NCBI GenBank assembly: GCA_016191345.1
Contig: JACPOU010000029.1
Coordinates: 120,233-184,232 of the forward strand
Length of the DNA: 64,000 bases
Reading direction: 5' to 3'
Source of the DNA: Chloroflexota bacterium
Lineage (GTDB): Bacteria; Chloroflexota; Limnocylindria; Limnocylindrales; CSP1-4
The position numbers and the translations under genes were made by a program. Shown here piece by piece: positions 41,768-50,653 of the stretch. Every line of letters begins with the position of its first letter. Position 1 is the stretch's first letter. The notes under the pieces are model-generated. The model was not told where the DNA came from, ran no database searches, and was given only the letters and a program-made list of their open reading frames with translations.

Positions 41768-42955
41768 GTGAAGTCCCCCGCCCCGCCCGCCCGCTGGCGG
41801 CCGATCCTCCTTCTCGTGCTCGTGGCGGTCGTCGTTGCCGCCTGTGCGGGGGCCGTCACGACCCTCGCCCCCGGTGCGACGCCCACCACCCCGCCGATCA
41901 CCCCGACCCCACCGGCCGGCATCGCCCTCAATCCCGCGCCCCTTCAGGCCGACCCGTTCAGCGTCCTCGCGTGGCTGTTCACCCCGATCTTCCAGGCGTT
42001 CTTCATCACGCTCGTGCTGCTCAATCAGCTCACCGGCAACATCGCCGTCGCGATCATCCTCCTGACGCTGATCATCAAGGTCCTGCTGATCCCGCTCTTC
42101 CGGCGCCAGATCGTCTCGACCCGCCGGATGCAGCTCATCGGGCCGGAGGTCAAGGAGCTCCAGCGGCGGTTCAAGGGCGATCGGGTCAAGATCCAGCAGG
42201 CCACCGCGGCTCTCTACAAGGAGCGCGGCGTCTCACCGGTCGGCTGCCTGCCGATCTTCCTCCAGATGTTCCTGCTGATCCCGCTCTACTCGGTCTTCAG
42301 CCAGGGCCTGACGAACTACAACGTCCAGCCGATGCTCGACGTCTTCGGGTTCCGGATCCTCGACCTCGGCTGTGATGCGGTGCCCCAGTTCATCGCCGGC
42401 GGGCAGGTCGCCAACCCCTGCCTGAATCCCAGCGCATGGGGTGTCAACTGGGGTGTCCCGGAGGTCATTCTCGGCCGGCCCGGGGCGCTGTTCTCCGGCC
42501 TGAGCCTCCTCGCGATCCTCTCGTCGCTCCTCCAGCTCGTCGCCTCGCGGATGACGATGCCGGCGGCGAGCGCCTCGGACGACCCCAACGTCAAGACCCA
42601 GCGCCAGATGGCGATTTTCCTGCCGTTCATCTCCCTGATCTACGGGAGCATCCTCCCGGCGGGCCTGTTCCTCTACTGGATCATGTCCACCCTGTTCTCG
42701 ATCGTCCAGCAGTACCTCATCATCGGCTGGGGCGGGATGTTCCCGATCTTCGGGTGGACGCCACGGTTCGCCGTGGGACATGAACCGCGCTTCCCGGTCG
42801 CCGCTCCCACGGCGCCGACGACCACCTCGCGCCAGGCGGGAGCGCCCGCGCGATCCACCCCCACCGAACGCTCGGCCCTCGAGCGGTCGGCCTCCGCCCA
42901 GGCGACCGTCCGCCAGCAGCGGGGTCGCCAGGGCCGTCGCGGACGACGACGCTAG
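41768..42955 (+). CDS. yidC: Membrane protein insertase YidC/Oxa1
   Basis: GTG 41768 gives 395 residues with a lipoprotein-type signal ending VVAAC (lipobox), then a Thr/Pro linker, as in Gram-positive YidC. The 60KD_IMP core follows: NIAVAIILLTLIIKVLLIPL, the cytoplasmic hairpin RRMQLIGPEVKELQRRFKGD, the hydrophilic-groove region GCLPIFLQMFLLIPLYSVF, and LPAGLFLYWIMSTLFSIVQQ. An extra outer loop of about 60 residues (about 205-265) sits between TM2 and TM3-like helices. The C-terminal tail is long and very basic, a feature that can substitute for ribosome binding by SRP-like contacts. Confidence 0.94.
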   Translation: MKSPAPPARWRPILLLVLVAVVVAACAGAVTTLAPGATPTTPPITPTPPAGIALNPAPLQADPFSVLAWLFTPIFQAFFITLVLLNQLTGNIAVAIILLTLIIKVLLIPLFRRQIVSTRRMQLIGPEVKELQRRFKGDRVKIQQATAALYKERGVSPVGCLPIFLQMFLLIPLYSVFSQGLTNYNVQPMLDVFGFRILDLGCDAVPQFIAGGQVANPCLNPSAWGVNWGVPEVILGRPGALFSGLSLLAILSSLLQLVASRMTMPAASASDDPNVKTQRQMAIFLPFISLIYGSILPAGLFLYWIMSTLFSIVQQYLIIGWGGMFPIFGWTPRFAVGHEPRFPVAAPTAPTTTSRQAGAPARSTPTERSALERSASAQATVRQQRGRQGRRGRRR

Positions 42956-42970
42956 TGAGTGACACTTGAC

Positions 42971-44086
42971 ATGAGCGCCTACCGAGAATTCACCGGCAAG
43001 ACGGTCGAGGAGGCCCTTCGCCTCGCACGGGAGGCCTTCGGGGCCGGCCTGGACGACCTGGACTTCGAGATCCTCACCCCGGGCAGCCGCGGCGTCCTGG
43101 GCATGGGGGCCGAGCCCGCCCGGGTCCTCGCGGCACCCCGCTCCGAGCTCGGCGGCGCCGCCCCGAAGCGTGATGCCGCCGCGACCCGGCCGCTGCCCCC
43201 GGCGCCGCCCCGCGAGGATCGCGAGGATCGGCCGCGTTTCGGTGACCGGGATCGCGACCGTGGACCGCGACGGGACGACCGCGGCCCGCGCCGCGACGAC
43301 CGGCCGCGCGACGACCGGCCGCGCGACGACCGACCGCGCGACGACCGGCCGCGCGACGAGCGCGCCCCACGCCCCGATGGCCCCGCCCATGCCGATGCTC
43401 CTGCGCGCGACGACCGCCCCCGCGAGGATCGAGGCCCGCGCCGGAATGACCGCCCGCGTTTCGGTGACCGGGATCGCGACCGTGGACCGCGCCGTGACGA
43501 CCGCCCCGAGGCTCCCCGTCGCCCGTCCACCGACTTGACCGAGCGGGAGGCCGCCGAGGTCGCCGCCGCGCGTGGCTCCGTCGCCTCGGAGCGCGCCGAG
43601 CTCGAGGCCGCGGAGGCCTCGCCGGAGGCCCTGGCCGCGGGCAAGGTCATCCTCGAGAAGCTCCTCGTGTTCATGGGCTTCAACGTGACCGTCACGATCG
43701 AGGCCGCGGAGACCAGCCGCCTCAATGTCACCGGCGACGGCGACGAGCGCGAGGCCCTCGGGGCGCTGATCGGCCGCAAGGGAGAGCGCCTGTCGGCACT
43801 TCAGCACCTCGTCAACCTCATGCTGTCGAAGGAGATGGGCGGCTGGACACGCGTTCTCGTGGACGTCGAGGACTACCGCGGCCGGCGCGAGCGCCAGCTC
43901 CGCGAGATCGCCGAGCGCGCCGCCCAGCGAGTCATCGAGACCGGGAAGATGCTCCAGCTGGAGCCGATGCCGGCCCTCGAGCGGCGCTGGGTCCACCTTG
44001 CGCTGCGGGGCAACCCGGACGTGGCCACCCAGTCGATCGGCGAGGAGCCGAACCGCCGGATCATCGTCCTTCCCCGTCCGAGCTGA
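42971..44086 (+). CDS. jag: RNA-binding protein Jag/KhpB with Arg/Asp-repeat linker
   Basis: A 371-residue protein (GTG 42959 would add four). The Jag_N domain is at residues 1-50 (REFTGKTVEEALRLAREAFG, GVLGMGAEPARV). The KH domain is about 210-285 (VILEKLLVFMGFNVTVTIEA, GALIGRKGERLSALQHLVNL) and the R3H domain about 295-365 (RERQLREIAERAAQRVIETG). Between them an unusual disordered linker of about 120 residues consists of repeated DDRPR/DRDRDRGPRRD units, with the 15-base DNA unit nearly identical in four copies. KhpB acts with KhpA as an RNA chaperone affecting cell-wall synthesis. Confidence 0.92.
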   Translation: MSAYREFTGKTVEEALRLAREAFGAGLDDLDFEILTPGSRGVLGMGAEPARVLAAPRSELGGAAPKRDAAATRPLPPAPPREDREDRPRFGDRDRDRGPRRDDRGPRRDDRPRDDRPRDDRPRDDRPRDERAPRPDGPAHADAPARDDRPREDRGPRRNDRPRFGDRDRDRGPRRDDRPEAPRRPSTDLTEREAAEVAAARGSVASERAELEAAEASPEALAAGKVILEKLLVFMGFNVTVTIEAAETSRLNVTGDGDEREALGALIGRKGERLSALQHLVNLMLSKEMGGWTRVLVDVEDYRGRRERQLREIAERAAQRVIETGKMLQLEPMPALERRWVHLALRGNPDVATQSIGEEPNRRIIVLPRPS

Positions 44087-44266
44087 CCAGATACTGGGCG
44101 GCGCCCCCGCGCCGCGCCCCTGCCAGGCGGTTGATGCAGCCCGGGACCATCGGATCGGTCGCAGGCAACGCGTGATCCGTCACGATGCCCGCATCGCGGG
44201 CGTCAGTCAGACGCTCGCGGCCTTCCCGGAGGGAGGGCGCTCGCACTGCGTGTAGGATGACCGCTG

Positions 44267-46183
44267 ATGGATGCCGTGACCGAGACCAACGAACCGCTGC
44301 CCGGCCCGCTGCCGACCGTCCCGGATTCTGCAGTCGGACTCCCGCGCCGGCGCGGTGCCCGTCGCTTCGCCGTGGCATTCCTGTTCGGGGTGCTTGGCGT
44401 GCTGGCCGTCTCCGCGGGTGCCCTTGCCGCACTCGAATCCTCGAATACCGGCCGGGTCCTGCCCGGGATCCACGCCGGGACCGTGGACCTCTCCGGGCTG
44501 AGCCCGTCCGAGGCCCGCGACCGGCTCGTTGCCGCCTACGCGACGCTCGGCGACGGCGAGCTCGTCCTCACCGCGGCCGGGACATCCCGGACCATCACCT
44601 TCGCTTCGCTTTCGCGCCGCCTCGACGTCGACACGCTCGTCGACCGCGCGATGGCGGTCGGACGGAGCGGGGCCCCGGTCGAGCGAATCGCCTCCAATCT
44701 CCGGAACATGGTGCGGGGCGTCGAGATCGCGCCCGAGGTCGTCTTCGACGCGTCGGCCCTCCGAGCCCAGGTGGCGGCGTTCGCATCGGAGACCGCGATC
44801 GCGCCGGTGGACGCCACGGTGGCGCTCGTCGGCGAGGTGTTCAGCCTGACGAAGGGCTCGGACGGGCGCTCGGTCGATGTCGAGGCCGCGGTCCGGGGCG
44901 CCAGCCAGCTGCTCTCCGATGTCGGCGCGAGCCCTGCCCTCCTGGTGACCGTCCCCACCAACGTCGTCGCTCCGGACGTCACGACGGACGCGGCGGCGGC
45001 CGCCCGGGACGCCGCTGCCAGGATCGCCGTGGATATCGAGCTCGTGGCCGGTGAGGAGCGCTGGACCATCGCGGGCTCCGACATCCGCAACTGGATCGGG
45101 TTCGGCACCACGCCGGACGGTCGCTATGCGCCGATCGTGGCGCCGGCCAGCCTCGAGGCCGGCCTCGCGAAGGTCGCCGCCGCCGTCGCGCAGAAGCCGG
45201 TCAACGCATCGTTCCTGACGGGAACCGGCAACACGGTCGTCGGCGTGTCGGCGGGCCGGAACGGCCGGGCATTGGACATCCCGGCCACGACCGCGACGCT
45301 CACCACGCTCATCGGCCAACGAGCCCTCGGACTGAGCGTTTCCCGTGCCCCGATCAACACCACGACCGTCGAGCCCGAGCTCAGTACGGCCGAGGCGACA
45401 CGGACGGCCCCGCTCATGGAAGAGATCTCCTCGTGGACGACCTGGTTCCCGATCGGGATCAAGAACGGCCAGGGCGCGAACATCTGGATCCCGGCCCGGG
45501 ACATCGATGGCGCGGTCGTCATGCCGGGCGCCTGGTTCGACTTCTGGAAGGCGGTCGGCCCTGTTACCCGCGAACGCGGCTACAAGGATGGCGGCGCGAT
45601 CATCAACGGCAAGACGGAGCCGCAGGGAGCCCTCGCCGGGGGGATCTGCTCAACGTCAACCACCCTCTTCAACGCCGCCCTCCGGGCGGGTCTCGAGATG
45701 GGCGCGCGGCGAAACCACTTCTACTACATCGATCGCTACCCTCTGGGCCTCGACGCCACCGTGTTCCAGAGCAACTCCGGTACGGTCCAGACGATGTCGT
45801 TCCGCAACGACACCGCCAATCCAATCCTGATCCGAGGGACTGGCTGGAGCGTCGGCAGCAAGGGCTACGTGAAGTTCGCGCTCTGGTCGGTGCCCACCGG
45901 CCGGACCGTGACGCTCTCGAAGCCAAAGGTGGAGAACGTCAAGCTCGCCAGCGACTCCATCGTCTACACGACCGATCTGAAGCCCGGCGTAAAGGAGCGA
46001 GTCGAGTACCCGGTCGACGGCAAGGACGTCTGGGTAACCCGCACCGTGACCGATTCGGCGGGCGCCGTGCTCCACCAGGAGACCTACACCTCGCGCTACA
46101 CGCGGATCACGGGCATCCTGCGGATCGGCGTCGCAGCCAGCCCGGGAACCGCGCCCGATTCCACGGCCGCACCGACGCCCTGA
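44267..46183 (+). CDS. VanW-family protein with peptidoglycan-binding-like repeats
   Basis: A 638-residue YoaR/VanW protein. One N-terminal TM helix (about 35-58), then two PG_binding_4-like domains (about 75-330; each begins with LxGLSPSEARDRL- or IAGSDIRNWI-type motifs). The VanW domain (about 400-540) has GAWFDFWKAVGPVTRERGYK, GGICSTSTTLFNAALRAGLE and the YPLGLDATVF motif. The C-terminal 70 residues resemble a G5-like sheet. The protein is exported and likely acts in the cell wall; the exact function of VanW is not established. It stands alone after the jag operon. Confidence 0.88.
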   Translation: MDAVTETNEPLPGPLPTVPDSAVGLPRRRGARRFAVAFLFGVLGVLAVSAGALAALESSNTGRVLPGIHAGTVDLSGLSPSEARDRLVAAYATLGDGELVLTAAGTSRTITFASLSRRLDVDTLVDRAMAVGRSGAPVERIASNLRNMVRGVEIAPEVVFDASALRAQVAAFASETAIAPVDATVALVGEVFSLTKGSDGRSVDVEAAVRGASQLLSDVGASPALLVTVPTNVVAPDVTTDAAAAARDAAARIAVDIELVAGEERWTIAGSDIRNWIGFGTTPDGRYAPIVAPASLEAGLAKVAAAVAQKPVNASFLTGTGNTVVGVSAGRNGRALDIPATTATLTTLIGQRALGLSVSRAPINTTTVEPELSTAEATRTAPLMEEISSWTTWFPIGIKNGQGANIWIPARDIDGAVVMPGAWFDFWKAVGPVTRERGYKDGGAIINGKTEPQGALAGGICSTSTTLFNAALRAGLEMGARRNHFYYIDRYPLGLDATVFQSNSGTVQTMSFRNDTANPILIRGTGWSVGSKGYVKFALWSVPTGRTVTLSKPKVENVKLASDSIVYTTDLKPGVKERVEYPVDGKDVWVTRTVTDSAGAVLHQETYTSRYTRITGILRIGVAASPGTAPDSTAAPTP

Positions 46184-46356
46184 GGCCCGCCGGGCAACCG
46201 CGGCCGCGCGCGGACCCGCGGTCAAGGCCGGCATCCCGGCATCGGTCGCCCCGCCGCACCGCTCGACCCCACCGTGATCTTGGTGCGCCGCGGGCTCGCA
46301 TGCAGCTGGCGATGGCGTCCGCTTCGGCCGCGCCACAAACCGCGCCACGGCGGCAC

Positions 46357-46808
46357 TCAGGCGACAGGGTCCCGGCCCGCAATCGAGGCGTACTTGCGAC
46401 GGTAGGCCGCGGGGGTGAGCCCGGTCTTGCGCTTGAACAGGCGCCGGAAGAACGTCGGGTCCTCGTAGCCGATCTCGGCCCCGATGTCGTCGATCGCGGC
46501 GCCGCTCCGTTCGAGCCGGCCCTTCGCCTCGTCGATCCGGATGCCATGGACGTACTCGATGGGAAGCGCTCCGGTCGCGCTCCGGAACCGGCGAGCGAAC
46601 GTGCGGCGGGTGAGGCCCGCCTGCTCGGCCATCGCAGCGACGGGGTTCGGCGTGTCGTAGTGCTCCGCGATCCAGGTCTGGCTCCTCGCGACCGCGGCAT
46701 CGGCCCGCTGGACCTGGCGGTTCATCGCCGCGAACGGGCGCTGGCCGTCCTCGTGACCCGCAAGCAGGTGGACCTTGGCGGTCTGGATCGCCTCGTCCGG
46801 GCCGCACA
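46357..46808 (-). pseudogene. Truncated AraC/GlxA-family regulator (C-terminal part)
   Basis: The frame encodes the end of a GlxA-type regulator: the inter-domain stretch LCGPDEAIQTAKVHLLAGHE, then a complete AraC HTH pair (PVAAMAEQAGLTRRTFARRF and AAIDDIGAEIGYEDPTFFRR) up to KTGLTPAAYRRKY. The DJ-1/PfpI sensor domain that should precede LCGPDEA is absent: family similarity ends near 46806, where a fragment of an oxidoreductase on the other strand begins. An ATG at 46725 could still express a 122-residue DNA-binding domain. Confidence 0.75.
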
Positions 46809-47211
46809 GCCGTCCGATATCGACGCCATCATCGAGGGGAACCGGCGCCCACCGTCGCCGAACACGCTGTCCTCGATCTGGAACTTTGGCGGCGCGATGG
46901 CCCGTGTCGGGGCGAGCGAGACGGCCTTCGGCGACCGTTCGATGCCCTGGATGTTCTCGGTCGATTCGATCTGGGCCGACCTCGGCGACGACGCCCGGAA
47001 CATCGCAGGGACGCGCGATTTCTGGCAGCGGCTGGAGCCACACGGCGATCGCGGTCGGATCTACATGAACTTCCCGGGCCACGGGGAGGACGCCGAGGCG
47101 CTCATGCGAGCGACCTTCGGGGAGAACTACGGGCGACTGGCCGAGGTGAAGCGTCGCTACGACCCGGACAACGTCTTCCGCTTCAACCAGAACATCCGCC
47201 CGGCGCAGTGA
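46809..47211 (+). pseudogene. C-terminal fragment of FAD-linked (BBE-type) oxidoreductase
   Basis: The frame reads RPPSPNTLSSIWNFGGAMAR and ends with EVKRRYDPDNVFRFNQNI, the BBE substrate-binding C-terminus of berberine-bridge-type FAD oxidases. The FAD-binding domain of about 300 residues is missing; upstream of about 46809 the frame becomes antisense to the truncated regulator. No start codon with a ribosome binding site is seen. It is a 5'-truncated remnant joined tail-first to the regulator fragment. Confidence 0.75.
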
Positions 47212-47224
47212 GGCCCTGACCCGC

Positions 47225-48589
47225 TCACCGCGGACCCACTCCTGCGCCCGGCGGCCGCGCCGGGCGCCCCGTGAACGTTTCCGCCGCGTCCGGCATGGTG
47301 AACCAGAATCGCGCTCCGCCGCCCTCTCGGTCCCCCGCGCCGAAGGTACCTCCGTGAGCGCGGACCGCGCTCGCGACCGTCGCCAGACCCAGGCCCGATC
47401 CCGGGCCCGCCCCTGTTCCTCGAACGAACGCGTCGAACAGCCGGTCCGGCGCCTGCCCGAGGAGACCGGGCCCGCGATCGAGGACTTCGACGGTGAGGCT
47501 ACGGGGCTCTGGTTCATCGGCCAAACGGCATCGAATGGTCACGCGGTTGCCGGCCGACCCATGGGTGATCGCGTTGTCGAGCACGTGGCCGAGCGCCTGC
47601 TCGAAGCGCAGACGATCGATGGTGACGACGATGTCCGGGACATCCTGCTCGATCGCCACGCGATGAAGACGAATCAGCGGATCGATCGCGCGGACGACGG
47701 TCGACACGGCATCGCGCAGCCTGACCTGTCGGCGTTCAAGCCGCTCGGCATCCTCTTGGATGGAGGCCAGCTCCAGGAGGCTCGTCACGAGGCCACTCAG
47801 CCTGACGACGTCACCCTGGGCATCCCGAACGGCCTGTCGATACTCGGCCAGGCTCGCGTCCGTCCGGTCCGTGAGGTCAAGCTCGGCCCGCAGGGCCGCC
47901 AGGGGTGTTCGCAGCTCGTGCGAGGCCATCGCGACGAAGAGGTGCTGGCGGTCCACGGATTCGGTGACCCGCTCGAGCAGGCCGTTGAGGGTTCGCGTCA
48001 GTCGGCCGATCTCGTCCATGCGCGGCGGCACCGACAGCCGCTGCGACAGGTCGGCGGGTCCCATGGCCGCGGCATCATCGATGAGGCGGTCGACGGGCCG
48101 CAGCGCGCGTCCCGCCAAGAGCCACCCGCCGCCAAGGGAGGCGACCCCGACAGCCAGGCCCACACCGATGAGCACTCGTGCCAACGCCGCCTGCGCCGCG
48201 TCGATCGATTGCAGGTCGGCGCCGGACTCGACCAGCGTGCCGTCGGGAGCGGCCTGCAGACGGAGCAGATACCGACGTCCATCGACCACGAGGACGCCGC
48301 CCGCCGCGCGGATCCCCGGGGGTGCGTCGGCCGTCGCCTCGGTGAGCGTGCCATCCGGAGCAAACAGGGCCACGAAGACGCCAGGCGCGCCGCGATCTGC
48401 CTCCTGGAGTCCCGCCTGGCCGTCGTTCTCGAGCGAGTTGAGGACGCCGTCGACCCGTGTCTGGAGGGTCGTCTCGAGTGCTCCGCGCAACGCCGTGCCC
48501 ATCTGCAGCCAGACGGATACGCCGACGATGAGGATCGTGAGCGCCACGCCCAGGCCGTAGCTCACGGCGAGCCGGGTGCGAATGCTCAT
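47225..48589 (-). CDS. Sensor histidine kinase (HAMP, OmpR partner)
   Basis: A 454-residue kinase. TM1 is about residues 10-32, the outer sensor about 33-135, TM2 about 140-162, HAMP about 163-215 (LRPVDRLIDDAAAMGPADLS). The H-box is MASHELRTPLAALRAELDLT, followed by the N-box HVLDNAITHGSAGN, the DRGPGL and GSGLGLATV boxes. It overlaps the response regulator stop by four bases. The kinase-regulator pair runs opposite to a small acidic secreted protein gene. Confidence 0.93.
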   Translation of the reverse strand: MSIRTRLAVSYGLGVALTILIVGVSVWLQMGTALRGALETTLQTRVDGVLNSLENDGQAGLQEADRGAPGVFVALFAPDGTLTEATADAPPGIRAAGGVLVVDGRRYLLRLQAAPDGTLVESGADLQSIDAAQAALARVLIGVGLAVGVASLGGGWLLAGRALRPVDRLIDDAAAMGPADLSQRLSVPPRMDEIGRLTRTLNGLLERVTESVDRQHLFVAMASHELRTPLAALRAELDLTDRTDASLAEYRQAVRDAQGDVVRLSGLVTSLLELASIQEDAERLERRQVRLRDAVSTVVRAIDPLIRLHRVAIEQDVPDIVVTIDRLRFEQALGHVLDNAITHGSAGNRVTIRCRLADEPEPRSLTVEVLDRGPGLLGQAPDRLFDAFVRGTGAGPGSGLGLATVASAVRAHGGTFGAGDREGGGARFWFTMPDAAETFTGRPARPPGAGVGPR

Positions 48590-49278
48590 CGCGACGGCTC
48601 GCCTGGCCGGCTGGGCCGAAGTGCGTAGCCGACGCCCCGGACTGTCTGGATCCAGGGAGCCTCGGCGTCATCGCCGATCGCCTTGCGGAGGCTCCGGACG
48701 TAGACGTCGATGATGCGCGGGTCACCGTCGAATGCCCAGTCCCAGACCTGGTCGAGGATCTGCATGCGCGTCAGGACCTGGTCGGACCGGCGGGCGAAGA
48801 ACTCGAGCAGGGCGAACTGCCGGCCCGTCAGGCTCAGTTCGCGGGACTGAACGGTCGCCCGGCGCGACGACGGGTCCAACTCGAGCTCGCCAACGACGAG
48901 GGTCGTCGGTCGATCGTTTGGCCCCCGCCTGTCGAGCGCGCGAAGACGCGCCTCCAGCTCGGCGAACGCAAAGGGCTTGACAAGATAGTCGTCCGCCCCG
49001 ACGTCGAGGCCGCGAACCCGGTCGGCTACGGCATCACGGGCGGTCAGCATCAGTACCGGCGTCCAGTTGCCGGTGGCTCTGAGTTCGCGGCAGAGCGAGA
49101 ACCCGTCGCCGTCGGGGAGCATCACGTCGAGGATGACGACGTCCTGCTTGGAGTCGGTTGCCAGCCACGTGGCCTCTTCAATCGTTCCGGCGACGTCGAT
49201 GGTGTGGCCGGACCGACGGAGACCCCGAACGACGATCGCGCGGAGGCGCAGGTCGTCTTCGACCAGGAGGATCTTCAC
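48586..49278 (-). CDS. OmpR/PhoB-family response regulator
   Basis: GTG 49278 (VKILLVEDD) gives 230 residues. The receiver has the acidic pair EDD, phospho-acceptor Asp in VVILDVMLPDGDG and Lys in VKPFAFAELE. The winged-helix output domain is complete (LTGRQFALLEFFARRSDQVL, IIDVYVRSLRKAIGDDAEAP, TVRGVGYAL). An ATG at 49302 is an alternative start. Its own kinase follows in the same transcript. Confidence 0.94.
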   Translation of the reverse strand: MKILLVEDDLRLRAIVVRGLRRSGHTIDVAGTIEEATWLATDSKQDVVILDVMLPDGDGFSLCRELRATGNWTPVLMLTARDAVADRVRGLDVGADDYLVKPFAFAELEARLRALDRRGPNDRPTTLVVGELELDPSSRRATVQSRELSLTGRQFALLEFFARRSDQVLTRMQILDQVWDWAFDGDPRIIDVYVRSLRKAIGDDAEAPWIQTVRGVGYALRPSRPGEPSR

Positions 49279-49413
49279 GATTCCATGGTCGGCCGGCTGC
49301 ATGAATGGAAGATGAATCGGCGACCGCGCCGGATTCACCGAGGGCTCATGAACGTGCGCCAAGGTGGCGGAGCTCGGGCGGATGTCCCGATCACAAGCAC
49401 AGGAGACTCAGCC

Positions 49414-49767
49414 ATGAAGCTGGATCGATTCCGCGCCCCGGCGCTCGCAGCGACCGCGGTGCTGCTCATCTCGGGGGCGGCAAGCGCGTTTGCCGCCAGT
49501 CCCGCCCCTGCCCCCGCGGTGGCGCCGGTCCCGATCACCCAGGCGGATGGCGCCGGCACCGAGCCGGTGGAGGCCACTGACACCGACACCCTCCAGGAAG
49601 GCGATCAGACCGCGCCCGACGCGACGGGTACCAAGGCATCGGCACCCGCCGCAGAGGGCGCGGAAGCCCCTGGCACCGAGGTCGGCGGCGCCGAGGCCGA
49701 CGGCCCCGGTGGTAATGCCGACGCGGAGGGCCAGAACGTCGATCACCAGTTCGACGGCGAGGAGTAG
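49414..49767 (+). CDS. Small acidic secreted protein, unknown function
   Basis: AGGAG at 49401 precedes ATG 49414. The 117-residue product has a signal peptide (MKLDRFRAPALAATAVLL, ending near ASAFAAS), then a disordered acidic segment rich in Ala, Gly, Glu, Asp and Thr that ends VDHQFDGEE. There is one His, no Cys. No family is recognised. It lies between two two-component systems, 135 bases from the divergent regulator, so it may be their target or a metal/peptide binding ligand. Confidence 0.7.
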   Translation: MKLDRFRAPALAATAVLLISGAASAFAASPAPAPAVAPVPITQADGAGTEPVEATDTDTLQEGDQTAPDATGTKASAPAAEGAEAPGTEVGGAEADGPGGNADAEGQNVDHQFDGEE

Positions 49768-49972
49768 CCTCAACCGGAAACCATTCAGCCTGCATTCAGG
49801 TTGAACGATCAGCGTTTCACCAAGCCGCCGGCCGGCAGCCACACGAGCTCCCCCCAGCTCGAGCGCTGCGGCCGGCGGCTCCTTGAATCCGGCGCAACCG
49901 CGGGGCGGGTCGTACGATCGCGAACGACGGGCTGGATCCCGGGCTGGCCAGTCGCTGCAGTGGAGGCTGATC

Positions 49973-50653
49973 CTGCGAATCCTGATCGTCGAGGACGAGG
50001 CTGCCATCGCCGACGCGGTCAACGTCGCGCTCGCGGCGGACGGCCATGCCTGCGATGTCGTGGGCGACGGCAGTGAGGCGCTCCGCTGGAGCGATGCCTA
50101 TGCCTATGACCTCGTGATCCTCGACGTGGTCCTCCCGGGAATGGACGGCTTTGGCGTCTGCTCCGCGCTCCGCTCACGGGGCTTTGCCGCGTCGATCCTC
50201 ATGCTGACCGCGCTCGACGACATCCGCGACCGCATCATCGGCCTCGATCGCGGGGCCGACGACTACATGCCGAAGCCCTTCAGCATGGGCGAACTTCGCG
50301 CCAGGGTGCGGGCCCTTGGCCGGAGGAGGCTCGAGGACCGGACCCCGAAGATCGTGGTCGGCGATCTTGAGCTCGACCCCGCGTCGTTGGGAGTCCGACA
50401 CTCCGGACGGGAGATCCGGCTCACGGCGCGAGAATTCGCCCTGCTGGAGCTGCTTGCCCGCCATCCGGGCCAGATCTTCGGCCAGGACCGACTGATCGAG
50501 GCGCTCTGGAATGCCGATTTCGCCGCGGAGTCGAACATCGTCGAGGTGTACATCCGGAGTCTGCGCCGCAAGGTGGACGATGGCCGGCGAGATGGCCTCA
50601 TCGAGACCGTGCGCGGCTCGGGCTACCGGCTCCGGGCAGCAGAGCGGAACTGA
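49973..50653 (+). CDS. OmpR-family response regulator (CTG start)
   Basis: The domain begins at LRILIVEDE, and the codon there is CTG 49973 with GGAGG 6 bases upstream; this gives 226 residues. The next canonical start is TTG 49883, which adds 30 unconserved residues and lacks a ribosome binding site. Receiver: EDE, phospho-acceptor Asp in LVILDVVLPGMDG, Lys in MPKPFSMGELR. Output winged helix: LTAREFALLELLARHPGQIF and IVEVYIRSLRRKVDDGRRDG. Its TGA overlaps the kinase ATG (TGATG). Confidence 0.9.
   Translation: MRILIVEDEAAIADAVNVALAADGHACDVVGDGSEALRWSDAYAYDLVILDVVLPGMDGFGVCSALRSRGFAASILMLTALDDIRDRIIGLDRGADDYMPKPFSMGELRARVRALGRRRLEDRTPKIVVGDLELDPASLGVRHSGREIRLTAREFALLELLARHPGQIFGQDRLIEALWNADFAAESNIVEVYIRSLRRKVDDGRRDGLIETVRGSGYRLRAAERN

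Noticed and set aside
43290..43520. Regular repeats resembling a CRISPR array
   Set aside because: They are in-frame 15-base codon repeats of the Jag linker, without spacers of constant length.
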